Position numbers and translations under genes: made by a program
In this document: positions 34,843 to 43,408 of the stretch, in pieces
Layout of the letters: each line of letters begins with the position of its first letter
How positions within the stretch are numbered: position 1 is the first letter of the stretch
DNA from: Lewinellaceae bacterium
Lineage (GTDB): Bacteria > Bacteroidota > Bacteroidia > Chitinophagales > Saprospiraceae
NCBI GenBank assembly: GCA_020636135.1
Contig: JACJYK010000001.1
Location: forward strand, 3,210,501 to 3,274,500
Reading direction: 5' to 3'
DNA length: 64,000 nucleotides
Notes under the pieces: model-generated
The model's input: only the letters and a program-made list of their open reading frames with translations
Database searches by the model: none
What the model was told of the DNA's origin: nothing

Positions 34843-36375
34843 TCACCGGATCCGGGCTGTCAAATGCAGCGGAGGGTTATTGCCCAGGAAAGAATGGCTG
34901 ATATCGATCGCTGCTTCATCCCCGTTCAGGGTGATGGTGATAAATGCCGTATGCGGGCTTTCGATGTACCTAAGTAAAATTTTCAGAGTGTGATCATCCT
35001 CCCAGGAGTAACTTCCGGCCGTCTGAAATGGTGGAAGGCCCTCGAGATTATTTGTTGCCCGGGCCACCAGGTAAGGTCCTTTCCTAAGGGTATTATCCAG
35101 GATCCAGGCACCGTGCCCCATGCGGATCCTGTAAGACTGCCCTGCTTCCTGGAATTGAACAAAGGAATGATCCTTCGTGAAGTTAAAACGCATCGATTCA
35201 AAGCTTTCCGGATTGTCTGCGATAACCAAGGTCTTTCCGGTAAGACTTTGCTCCATTTCCGGATTGTTTATGCCGGTTCCCGGCACATAACGCAATTGTG
35301 CCAGCCGGTCTGCCAGCTCATCCGAGGTGGAGGATTCAGGCAGCATTTCCTGATCCGAAATCGCCGGGTAGAGGTATTTCCAGATCAGGTTGAATTCTTT
35401 TTGCATATCACTGACTTCGGCTGTGGTGATGATCACGGCGTCTTTTTCAGGCAGAACAATGATGTATTGGCCCATGGCTCCATCACCCCGGTAACTGTTG
35501 TGCCGGCCCCGCCACATCTGGAAACAATAGCCTTGCAGCCAGTCGCTGGAGTCTTTTTGTGCCTGGGTGGCATCGGGGTTTTGCCAGATTTTACGGCTGC
35601 TGGCTTCTTCTACCCATCCGATGGGTAATATTTGTTTACCATCCCATTTTCCATGCTGCAAAAAGAGCTGGCCAAACTTAGCCATGTCTTCGGTTCGCTG
35701 CCGAAGGCCCCACCCACCGGTATTAATGCCTCCCGGGCTGGTCTCCCAGTCCAGGCCGTGGATGCCCAGCGGGTCAAAAAGCCGGGGCTGCAGGTAATCA
35801 AGGGCCGTCTGACCGGTAACCTTGGTTACGATCGCCGAAAGGATGAAGGTGCCGGCAGAGTTGTATAAAAAATGTGTGCCCGGTTCAAAAGCGACCGGCG
35901 ATGTGAAGAAGGATTTCACCCAATCATCCGTCAGTACGGCCTGGATCGGTTCTTTGTCGTACCCGCCGCTCATGCTAAGCAGGTCTCTGACTTTCATGGC
36001 GGCCAGATTCGGTGAAATGGTATCCGGAAGCTTATCCGGAAAGAACGAAATCACCGGGTCATCCAGGGTCAGCCGGCCTTCTGCCACTGCAAATCCAATG
36101 GCCGTTGCCGTATAACTCTTACTCACTGAGTACATGGTATGCTTCAGGTCCGAACGGTAAGGAGACCACCAGCCTTCTGCAACCACCTTGCCATGCCTCA
36201 GCAGCATCAAACTGTGAAACTGAATGCCTGAGGATGAGACAGCCTCAGCGGCATCCAGAAAACGAATGATCCCTTCCGAATGAACTCCTTCCTTCTCCGG
36301 CGTGCTGCGGGGTAACCGGATATCCTGAGCTAATAAACATGGGGCGAGGAAAAGGAGCAAAATTAATTTTCTCAT
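34843..36375 (-). CDS. Exported serine hydrolase (class C beta-lactamase fold)
   Basis: 510-residue secreted protein of the beta-lactamase / penicillin-binding-protein-like family. The signal peptide (MRKLILLLFLAPCLLA) is followed by the catalytic domain at about 35-350. The SxxK motif is 'MYSVSKSYTA' (Ser83, Lys86), the YxN equivalent is in 'FLYNSAGTF', and conserved blocks 'LLSMSGGYD', 'PLGIHGLDWE' and 'GWGLRQRTEDMAKFGQ' are present. The last 150 residues form a lipocalin-like beta domain, common in such hydrolases. Members act as esterases, peptidases or D-aminopeptidases; true beta-lactamase activity is unlikely to be the main role. It is a single gene, with repeats upstream. Confidence 0.87.
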   Translation of the reverse strand: MRKLILLLFLAPCLLAQDIRLPRSTPEKEGVHSEGIIRFLDAAEAVSSSGIQFHSLMLLRHGKVVAEGWWSPYRSDLKHTMYSVSKSYTATAIGFAVAEGRLTLDDPVISFFPDKLPDTISPNLAAMKVRDLLSMSGGYDKEPIQAVLTDDWVKSFFTSPVAFEPGTHFLYNSAGTFILSAIVTKVTGQTALDYLQPRLFDPLGIHGLDWETSPGGINTGGWGLRQRTEDMAKFGQLFLQHGKWDGKQILPIGWVEEASSRKIWQNPDATQAQKDSSDWLQGYCFQMWRGRHNSYRGDGAMGQYIIVLPEKDAVIITTAEVSDMQKEFNLIWKYLYPAISDQEMLPESSTSDELADRLAQLRYVPGTGINNPEMEQSLTGKTLVIADNPESFESMRFNFTKDHSFVQFQEAGQSYRIRMGHGAWILDNTLRKGPYLVARATNNLEGLPPFQTAGSYSWEDDHTLKILLRYIESPHTAFITITLNGDEAAIDISHSFLGNNPPLHLTARIR

Positions 36376-37352
36376 ACCGGAATGATTTGTAACAAGGTAA
36401 GGAAGTTAATTGGGAAATAGAGGGGTGTGGTTGTGCGCAGCAAGGAATTGTAATTTAACCACGAAGGCACGAAGGTCACGTAGAGCACTAAGAGGCTTTT
36501 CAAGTTGATCCCAGGTGGGAATCAAGTTGTACTATATAAGTATCCAACCAAAACCAGGAAATTGAACTCTTCTACACGATCGGTTCGCTGGAGCCGAAGA
36601 CGGGCGGAGCAGTCAACTGGTGTACTAAGGGCACTAAGGACATTAATGGCTTGAAAGTGTATCAGTAGTAATGTGTTTTTTGTACGAATGGCGTAAAGCG
36701 TATGGCATTTTAACCACTAAGGCACGAAGGTCACGTAGAGCACTAAGAGGCTTTTTGGAGTTGATCTCGGGTATCAATCAGATTGTATTATGAACTCTTC
36801 CACACGATCGGTTCGCTGGAGCCGAAGACTGGCGGTGCAGTCAACTGGCTTGCTAAGGGCACAAAGGACATAAAGGGCTCGAAGTGTACCAGTAGTAATG
36901 TGTTTTTGTACGAATGGCGAAAAGCGTATGGCGTGAAGCGTATTGTATTTTAACCACTAAGGCACGAAGGTCACGTAGAGCACTAAGAGGAATAGTCCTA
37001 ACAACGAACAGCAAACAGCTATTTTACCACAAAGGCACATAGGTCACTTAGAAACATTAAGAAGCGGGTTCTAATATACTTTGTTATTGTGGACAGGGTT
37101 TTACCTCCCTTCCAATAATTCGAGTAATCTGTGTAATTCGTGGCAGCTAAATGTGTTCATGTATTTCCGTGTTTTCGCCGTCAGCAAACAACGAACAGCA
37201 AACAACGAACAGCTATATTATCACTAAGGGCACAAAGGACATAAAGGGCTTGAAGTGGACCAGAAGTAATGTGTTTTTGTACGAATGGCATAAAGCGTAT
37301 GGCATTTTAACCACTAAGGCACGAAGGTCACGTAGAGCACTAAGCTGTTTTC
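36376..37352. repeat. Repeat field: CACGAAGGTCACGTAGAGCA family
   Basis: About 980 bp with no gene. TTAACCACKAAGGCACGAAG followed by GTCACGTAGAGCACTAAG occurs four times, near 36456, 36710, 36950 and 37307. Between the first copies lies a second conserved block (36563-36620 and 36791-36848) with GATCGGTTCGCTGGAGCCGA, giving composite units of about 240-255 bp. A third block, GTGTTTTTGTACGAATGGC, precedes three of the copies. Near 36990-37060 the sequence is the reverse complement of the tract at 11.5 kb, and AACGAACAGCAAAC motifs recur near 37185-37210. Confidence 0.78.
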
Positions 37353-37524
37353 GCTCCTTGCTCCATGCTCCATGCTCCTTGCTCCATGCTCCATGCTCCT
37401 TGCTCCATGCTCCATGCTCCTTGCTCCATGCTCCATGCTCCTTGCTCCATGCTCCATGCTCCTTGCTCCATGCTCCATGCTCCTTGCTCCATGCTCCTTG
37501 CTCCATGCTCCATGCTCCTTGCTC
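37353..37524. repeat. Heptamer minisatellite GCTCCAT / GCTCCTT
   Basis: Tandem array of heptamers arranged mostly as a 21-bp higher-order unit GCTCCTTGCTCCATGCTCCAT. There are about eight units over 172 bp, with one unit lacking a heptamer near 37485-37500. It lies 13 bp beyond the stop codon of the GH2 gene, in its 3' region. Because 21 is a multiple of 3, every frame stays open, producing spurious long frames. Confidence 0.92.
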
Positions 37525-37537
37525 TCTGAAACTTCTT

Positions 37538-40315
37538 CTACTTCTCCTTATACTTCACCACAATCCCGGGATTCAGCATATACCGGCCGAACTCACTTCC
37601 GTAAATAGCCAGGCCTGCATTACCAGGCGCTTCAAGCCGCACATCCAGGTAACCGGATTTCATAGCACGGCGTAAGGTGGATTTGCTTACTGGAACACGC
37701 AAATAATAGCCATAGGAACCAGCTTCCCGCAATTTTAGATCGCGGAGTTGATGGTGCCAGGAGAGTACCCCGCGATGGTCGGCTGGATCATCGGGTAATT
37801 TCATGCTGCCGGCAGCAACACCGTTAATCTTTACCCGCACCTCGCCGGGATACATGGTTTCATCCGTCATCGGATAAGCATTCGCATTTTTACTGTTCTC
37901 CACGCGTGCGCCCAGCATGTAGTCCATATCCTTGACCAACGCTTCGTCGCGGTCCTTGGCAAATAATTCCTTAGCACCTACTTCTGCCTGAAAATAAATA
38001 TCCACCGAACCACCTAATAATAAATCCTTTGGGACCGGAATCCGGTATTCGAAATAGCCACGACCGGCGCCATTTTCTTTCTTACCGTCGAGCACCTCCC
38101 ATTGCTTTACGGACCAGTCAGCTGCCGAGAAGTCTTTCACCGGGATGTCTACGATACGGGCGGCCTTCTCCTTGCCAAATACGATGAAGTTCAAGAAATT
38201 ATGATGCAATGAAGCATCATCCCCGGCCTTCAGTTCCCAGGACAGCGTATAGACACCGGGGTATTCGGGCATGGTCACTTTCAGAGGGCCTACCGATTGC
38301 TGCATCCACGGCTTGGAAGGTAGTGGCAACGTACCCCTCGAACCAATGACCTGGTCTCCGGTCGTACTGGTTCCGGTGATTTTCCATTCCAGAATCAACC
38401 CTTCGGGCACATCTCCGGTCATAAAACTGGCAAATAACGGGACTTCAACAGAACTCCCGGTCATAGCTTCGCGGCAGATGTCAACACCGGTACTGATGTA
38501 ATACGGGTCGTGCCAGTCCTTTAATGTCATACCGGGGACCATTTCTTCAATGCCGGTAAACTTCTGCGTGCGGTCAAAACGCCAGTAGCCGTTCCACTCG
38601 TTGATCACGTCGTGATGCTCCGTGTACAACCAACCCGAATTTTTCGGGAACATCCGGAAGGCGTTCATCATTTTATGGTAATCCCAGCTCCAGTCCACAT
38701 CACCGGTGCTGCCTTCATAGCCCCAAACATTACCGCATTCCGAGTTGAACAAGGGCTGGGCACCCTGGGTGAAACCATCTTCAAAGAAATAGCCACTCCC
38801 CGGATAGGTACTATCCGAAATTTCCTTCAGGGTAGCCTCCCACTGCCATCCCGGCAGATACATGTGCCATGAATTCATATCCGTCTCCGTGTGTCCACGC
38901 CCGCAACAGATGGAATTGTCTTCCACCAGCCTGGTCTGATCCAAAGACTTCGCCAGGTAGTACATCGAGGCAACCCAGTCCTGGGTTTCCTTCAGATAAC
39001 GACGAACTTTTTTACCGTTTTCTTCCACCTCGCTGAAAAGCCCCCAGGTCTCATTGAACACGATCCAGGAAAATATGGCCGGATGATTAAAATCCCGCTT
39101 GATCATTTCATGCAGGGTATGGGTGGATTCCGCTTTGGCTTCAGGGGTCGGTTCTCCCCAGAAATTGGGCAGGTCCGACATCACCAGCAATCCCAGTTTA
39201 TCCGCCCAATACAATTTGCGGGGAATGTCCACTTTAATATGCGTGCGGATCCCGTTAAGCCCAATTGATTTGGATCGTTCGATCTCTTCCCGCATGAACT
39301 GATCAGAAGGAAAGGTGTAAAAACCTTCTGGATGATAGGACTGATCCAGGGTAAGCTGAAGATAGACGGGCTGATTATTCAGGGCCACATAGCGGTAATT
39401 GGTGCCAGGCATGTTCATGACTGAGATCTTGCGCATACCAAAATAGCTGGTAACCACATCCTCATCCAGGGTTAGTGTAACATCGTACAAATTGGGATGA
39501 TCAAGGTCCCAACGCTTGGCGCCGGGCATGTCTATCGTAGTGATCAGTTTATTCTTTCCTTCCGGCCAGTCCACCGTTTTATCAAAATTCTGGCCCATAC
39601 CGGAAACATTTATTTTCAGCGACAGGGTATGATCCGGTGGGACGGTCGTAAATGCAACCACCTGTACATTCTGGCGATCGATATCCGGGTGAAACTGGAC
39701 TGCTTCCAGGTACGTTTGTCCCCGGGCTTCCAGATAAACCGTTTGCCATAACCCACGCGCATTTCCATAGCCTTGTTTACCATAAAGGGCAAAATCCCGC
39801 CGTACATCATCAACGCGGATAACCAATTTTTGGGTTTCGCCGTAGTGCAGGTAAGGAGTAAGTTCAAATTCAAATGGCGTATAACCTCCCTGGTGTGTGC
39901 CCAGCAGGTTCCCGTCGAGCCAGACGGTAGTCTCCCAGTCACTGGCGCCGATGACCAGGAAGGTCCTCTTGTTTTTCCACACCGGATCTACCTGAATGGT
40001 CCGCTGATACCAGGCGATATCGGCTGAGTCCGGAACCCCGGATAGTGCCGAGCCCCAGGGGAAAGGCACATTGATTGGGAGTACAGGCCCTTGCAAACCC
40101 TGATCCCACTGCTTAAAAATACCGGTGTTACCGGGGTCGAAGGCAAAGTCCCAGGTCCCGTTCAAATTAACCCATGATGCCCTTTCCCAATCGGGACGAG
40201 GATGTTCCGGCAATGGAATTTCCTGTCCCGAAGCAGCTGTATTTAATCCAAGCACACATCCACTTACCAAGGTCAGGATACGCAACCATTGTCCAATGTT
40301 CCGATTAGACATCAT
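37538..40315 (-). CDS. Exported glycoside hydrolase family 2 protein
   Basis: 925-residue secreted GH2 enzyme. The signal peptide (hydrophobic 'ILTLVSGCVLGLNTAASG') is followed by the sugar-binding jelly-roll domain (about 35-210; 'WVNLNGTWDFAFDPG', 'GTHQGGYTPFEF'), an Ig-like domain (about 215-310), and a TIM barrel (about 315-620). Acid/base Glu422 is in 'FSWIVFNETWG' and the nucleophile is probably Glu526 in 'FNSECGNVWG'. A long C-terminal beta region to 925 may bind carbohydrate. Family members are beta-galactosidases, glucuronidases or related exo-enzymes; specificity is not evident. The start overlaps the stop of the MgtC-like gene; a second ATG at 40312 follows directly. Confidence 0.88.
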   Translation of the reverse strand: MMSNRNIGQWLRILTLVSGCVLGLNTAASGQEIPLPEHPRPDWERASWVNLNGTWDFAFDPGNTGIFKQWDQGLQGPVLPINVPFPWGSALSGVPDSADIAWYQRTIQVDPVWKNKRTFLVIGASDWETTVWLDGNLLGTHQGGYTPFEFELTPYLHYGETQKLVIRVDDVRRDFALYGKQGYGNARGLWQTVYLEARGQTYLEAVQFHPDIDRQNVQVVAFTTVPPDHTLSLKINVSGMGQNFDKTVDWPEGKNKLITTIDMPGAKRWDLDHPNLYDVTLTLDEDVVTSYFGMRKISVMNMPGTNYRYVALNNQPVYLQLTLDQSYHPEGFYTFPSDQFMREEIERSKSIGLNGIRTHIKVDIPRKLYWADKLGLLVMSDLPNFWGEPTPEAKAESTHTLHEMIKRDFNHPAIFSWIVFNETWGLFSEVEENGKKVRRYLKETQDWVASMYYLAKSLDQTRLVEDNSICCGRGHTETDMNSWHMYLPGWQWEATLKEISDSTYPGSGYFFEDGFTQGAQPLFNSECGNVWGYEGSTGDVDWSWDYHKMMNAFRMFPKNSGWLYTEHHDVINEWNGYWRFDRTQKFTGIEEMVPGMTLKDWHDPYYISTGVDICREAMTGSSVEVPLFASFMTGDVPEGLILEWKITGTSTTGDQVIGSRGTLPLPSKPWMQQSVGPLKVTMPEYPGVYTLSWELKAGDDASLHHNFLNFIVFGKEKAARIVDIPVKDFSAADWSVKQWEVLDGKKENGAGRGYFEYRIPVPKDLLLGGSVDIYFQAEVGAKELFAKDRDEALVKDMDYMLGARVENSKNANAYPMTDETMYPGEVRVKINGVAAGSMKLPDDPADHRGVLSWHHQLRDLKLREAGSYGYYLRVPVSKSTLRRAMKSGYLDVRLEAPGNAGLAIYGSEFGRYMLNPGIVVKYKEK

Positions 40316-40767
40316 ATATTTTGTTTGTTTTTAATTTCGCTGTCTGTTCGATTTCTCCGGTCAAAAAACTCCTCGATGAAATGCATCAGGATATTGATCA
40401 TTACTATGATCAGGGCACTAAGCAATGAAGGCCACACCCAACCGAAACCGACCATACAACCGATGGATGCGGTAACCCACACCGTAGCCGCGGTATTCAG
40501 TCCATGGACAGATCCTCCCGCCCGAAGGATAACTCCGGCGCCAAGGAATCCCACCCCAACCACGACCTGCCCCAGCACGCGGGTGACATCATCATGCCCT
40601 TCCCGGATCAGGGCATTGCCCAGCATCACGTAAATGGCCGAACCGACCGCCACGAGGGTATTGGTCTTCAAACCGGCCGCCTTATTGCGCCACTCGCGTT
40701 CCAGGCCGATGACGACGCCACAGCCGATGGCGAGCAACAATCGATGCAAATATGTTGTTAACTCCAT
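40312..40767 (-). CDS. MgtC/SapB-family membrane protein
   Basis: About 151-residue inner-membrane protein with four to five hydrophobic helices. It has the family signature 'GLEREWRNKAAGLKTNTLVA' near the N terminus and 'GVGFLGAGVILR' in the middle. MgtC-type proteins influence Mg homeostasis and ATP synthase; the short SapB-like forms lack the C-terminal cytoplasmic domain, as here. The ATG at 40767 is preferred. The gene overlaps the GH2 start by 3-4 bp (same strand) and is divergent from the transglutaminase-like gene with about 40 bp between. Confidence 0.9.
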   Translation of the reverse strand: MELTTYLHRLLLAIGCGVVIGLEREWRNKAAGLKTNTLVAVGSAIYVMLGNALIREGHDDVTRVLGQVVVGVGFLGAGVILRAGGSVHGLNTAATVWVTASIGCMVGFGWVWPSLLSALIIVMINILMHFIEEFFDRRNRTDSEIKNKQNI

Positions 40768-40806
40768 AGCATGAGTTTGCGGGCAGAAGATACTCAAATC
40801 AACCAA

Positions 40807-41952
40807 ATGTCTATTCAATTCCGGCGGATAAAGCAGCTGTTGCCGTGGGCAATACTGATTGTCTTTGTGATGTGGCCTGCCCTCTCACCGTCCCAGTCAC
40901 CACAAGCATGGAATAAACTGGACCGGCAAGCCAAAGCCATCCGCTATATTGGTCAATCCCTGCCCGAACTCACCGGTCAGATCACCCGTGTCGCCAGAAC
41001 AGACCTGGATAAAGCTCGGGCTCTTTTTACCTGGACCGCAACACATCTGTATTACGACCAATTAAACAGCGATCAGGAGGCCAACTGGGATAACCGGCAG
41101 CCCATCGCAATCATTGCCCGTGGCAAGGGTGTTTGCTGGGATTATGCAACTGTTTTCCAGGCATTGTGCCAGCGTGCCGGTATTCTTTGCCTCCGCGTCA
41201 CCGGTTACGCTCCCGTCCGTATACCGGACTCTCGGATCCCTGAACTACCCAATCATGCCTGGAATGTATTTCGCATTGACAGCACGTGGTACCTTGCCGA
41301 TGTGACCTGGCAATCAGGGGCACCGGAAGGCAATGACCTATTCCAGATGCAGACAGGGAACGACTACTTTGGAACGCCCCCTGGACTATTCGCCACCAAC
41401 CATTTGCCGGAGCACCCGATGTATCAATTGCTGGATTGCCCTTTGTCACCCGAGGAATTTGCAATGACGGTACGGATAAATCCTCAAGCATTACGGACAC
41501 CCTGCCCGGCGCCCTATGTTTACATCGACACACTCAACCAATACCTGGATATGGAAGAAGGAGACAGGGGCTTATGGTACCAACAGGGAGTCTATCGTTT
41601 CAGACCAACTACAGCCAACCAGCGGTACCTGGATCAGTCCATAACAGACCATGGTATAGCTTTCCAGGGGCTGGGAGACGAGTGGTACAGTCAGGGCAGC
41701 TATGCAAGAGCTGATTCATGCTACACCCAGGCTATTGCTCAATTCGACCAGATAAAAGATACCTCATCGCTGTTCGACTGGCAATTGAAGGCAATCGGAC
41801 TGACCTGGTTCAACCGGGGAATGACCTGCCTCAAGCTTTCTGGGAGTACCTGCCCTACTTATTTTCAAAAAGCCTGGGAAGTCCTGGAGCCCTACCAGGA
41901 AGATGTCTTACTTACCCCGGTGATTAAATATTTGAAGCAACAAAAGCATTAA
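40807..41952 (+). CDS. Exported transglutaminase-like protein
   Basis: About 381-residue exported protein with a hydrophobic N terminus ('LLPWAILIVFVMWPALSPSQ'). A transglutaminase/protease-like core at about 55-180 contains the Cys in 'GKGVCWDYATVFQALCQRAG', the His in 'PNHAWNVFRID' and the Asp in 'TWYLADVTWQ', a complete Cys-His-Asp triad. The C-terminal half is helical with TPR-like features ('YSQGSYARADSCYTQAIAQF'). Bacterial members act as peptidases or cross-linking enzymes in the envelope. The ATG at 40807 is preferred, since 40771 would leave only 3 bp to the divergent MgtC-like start. Confidence 0.85.
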   Translation: MSIQFRRIKQLLPWAILIVFVMWPALSPSQSPQAWNKLDRQAKAIRYIGQSLPELTGQITRVARTDLDKARALFTWTATHLYYDQLNSDQEANWDNRQPIAIIARGKGVCWDYATVFQALCQRAGILCLRVTGYAPVRIPDSRIPELPNHAWNVFRIDSTWYLADVTWQSGAPEGNDLFQMQTGNDYFGTPPGLFATNHLPEHPMYQLLDCPLSPEEFAMTVRINPQALRTPCPAPYVYIDTLNQYLDMEEGDRGLWYQQGVYRFRPTTANQRYLDQSITDHGIAFQGLGDEWYSQGSYARADSCYTQAIAQFDQIKDTSSLFDWQLKAIGLTWFNRGMTCLKLSGSTCPTYFQKAWEVLEPYQEDVLLTPVIKYLKQQKH

Positions 41953-42058
41953 TTCTCCTGACTGAACAATAGTCCAGAAATATTCAACAATAGTGCTACT
42001 CTTTTTTTAAGCATACGTCTAGCTTGAACCCATTAAAGTCACCATTAATTCTTTTATT

Positions 42059-42595
42059 ATGAGAAGCGTAATATTCTTACTCTCAACCATTTTATTATTG
42101 ATTATTTCTTGTAAAGACGATCCGAAAATTCCCGGATGTACTGATCCTGATTCTACCAGTTATAACCCGGCAGCCAACGAAAATGACGGAAGTTGCGCTT
42201 ATCCCAGGGATGTTTTTATTGGTACCTGGTCGGGGCCCGTGGATTGTAGTAAAGACTTTGATGACGATCCGAACTTTTTCATCCAGATATCTATTGTTGA
42301 TGAAGCTACAGATGAAGTGAACGTTGATTTCCTCTGTTGTCCTAAATTGATATTTACCGCAAAAGTAGTGGATGAAAATACTTTAATGATCAATTACAAA
42401 AGACCTGTTCAGGACTACCCAAATCGTTGCAATACTCCTACCACAATACTCAGACAAGGATTTTTCCAATGGCAAACAACCCTGGTGAGATCAGGGAATA
42501 CACTAAAAAGCCAATTGTCTACTGAATCATTACTGGATGGCGACGGCAAGGTAATTTGTAGTGAGAATTGCCGCTATGAGTTTACCAAAATCTAA
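42059..42595 (+). CDS. Lipoprotein with CTDP...DGSC motif
   Basis: 178-residue lipoprotein. The lipobox is 'LLIISC' at about residue 18. Directly after it comes the Bacteroidota motif 'GCTDPDSTSYNPAANENDG' plus SC, probably a small disulphide or calcium-binding loop. The remainder is a beta-rich domain resembling lipocalin-like lipoproteins ('IGTWSGPVDCSKDF', 'GNTLKSQLSTES'). No enzymatic motif is visible. It stands alone, with about 100 bp upstream and 225 bp of featureless DNA downstream. Confidence 0.78.
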   Translation: MRSVIFLLSTILLLIISCKDDPKIPGCTDPDSTSYNPAANENDGSCAYPRDVFIGTWSGPVDCSKDFDDDPNFFIQISIVDEATDEVNVDFLCCPKLIFTAKVVDENTLMINYKRPVQDYPNRCNTPTTILRQGFFQWQTTLVRSGNTLKSQLSTESLLDGDGKVICSENCRYEFTKI

Positions 42596-42820
42596 TTAGG
42601 TGAAGGCCATTGGAACCATTTGGAGGCTATTATTTACCATACATAGGATCCTTGCATAACCTGCTCAATCAAGATTACTTCCACCAATGTTCTACCTCAT
42701 TGGTCTCCAGGCATGCAAAAGCTACTTTTACGTGAAATTGTTTCAGCGTTTGCCAAAACATTTTGAGTCGCTTTTGCTTTACTATGCAAATGGTTTTTCC
42801 AATCATCAAAAAGCATTGTT

Positions 42821-43336
42821 ATGAAATTAACTAACTTCTTTTTTACCACCTTGCTGGCAGGTATGGCCCTTTTGCTTTCGACGGCAGCATGTGGTCAGGA
42901 TTCCCGTCCCAGCCCGGCAGCTACTGCCAATGGCATGATCGGTGATGCAAAAATCAATATCAATTATAGCAGTCCGGGGGTAAAAGGACGTTCCATCTGG
43001 GGCGCTCTCGTACCTTATGATAAAGTATGGCGTGCCGGAGCCAATGAGGCCACGGTTTTCGAAACAAGTAAGGACGTCATGGTAGAAGGTAAAACCCTGA
43101 AAGCCGGTCGCTATGCATTCTTTACCATCCCGACGGCTACCACCTGGACCATCATCTTTAACAGCGAACCCGATCAGTGGGGCGCATTCAAATACGATGA
43201 GTCGAAAGACGCACTTCGGGTGGTCGTTACACCTAAGGCATCAGCCGAAATGAATGAGCGCCTTAAATACGAAGTTACTCCCACCGGCATCTCCCTATTT
43301 TGGGAAAATCTGGAAGTGCCGGTAATGATCAAGTGA
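42821..43336 (+). CDS. DUF2911 exported protein
   Basis: 171-residue protein with a signal peptide and probable lipobox ('LLLSTAACG'). The DUF2911 domain covers almost all the rest: 'INYSSPGVKGRSIWGALVPY' then 'DKVWRAGANEATVFETSKDV', 'KAGRYAFFTIP' and 'TTWTIIFNSEPDQWGAF'. The family is widespread in Bacteroidota, of unknown function and probably periplasmic. It is followed by a long inverted repeat that separates it from the dehydrogenase gene. Confidence 0.9.
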   Translation: MKLTNFFFTTLLAGMALLLSTAACGQDSRPSPAATANGMIGDAKININYSSPGVKGRSIWGALVPYDKVWRAGANEATVFETSKDVMVEGKTLKAGRYAFFTIPTATTWTIIFNSEPDQWGAFKYDESKDALRVVVTPKASAEMNERLKYEVTPTGISLFWENLEVPVMIK

Positions 43337-43348
43337 CAATTCGATGAG

Positions 43349-43408
43349 AAGTTTAGTAGTTTAGGGTCAGAGGAATAAAACAATTCACCGCCTTAAACTA
43401 CTAAACTT
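43349..43408. promoter_or_regulatory. Long hairpin whose 3' arm ends on the next gene's TTG start
   Basis: Inverted repeat of 18-nt arms: AAGTTTAGTAGTTTAGGG (43349-43366) and CCTTAAACTACTAAACTT (43391-43408), with one wobble-compatible mismatch and a 24-nt loop. The right arm includes the first base of the TTG start codon at 43408. It may terminate the DUF2911 transcript or hide the ribosome-binding region of the dehydrogenase. The downstream TTTG.TTTT is only a poor U tract. Confidence 0.6.

Noticed and set aside
34843..36375. True beta-lactamase resistance gene
   Set aside because: SxxK is present, but the length, C-terminal lipocalin-like domain and block order fit the broad serine-hydrolase family rather than AmpC.
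37213..37506. Open frame encoding EHGAWSK heptapeptide repeats (and its plus-strand counterpart)
   Set aside because: It is only the 21-bp minisatellite read in frame; it has no start context, no homology and frames are open on both strands.
37353..37524. CRISPR array
   Set aside because: Repeats are contiguous heptamers with no spacers, and no cas gene is present.
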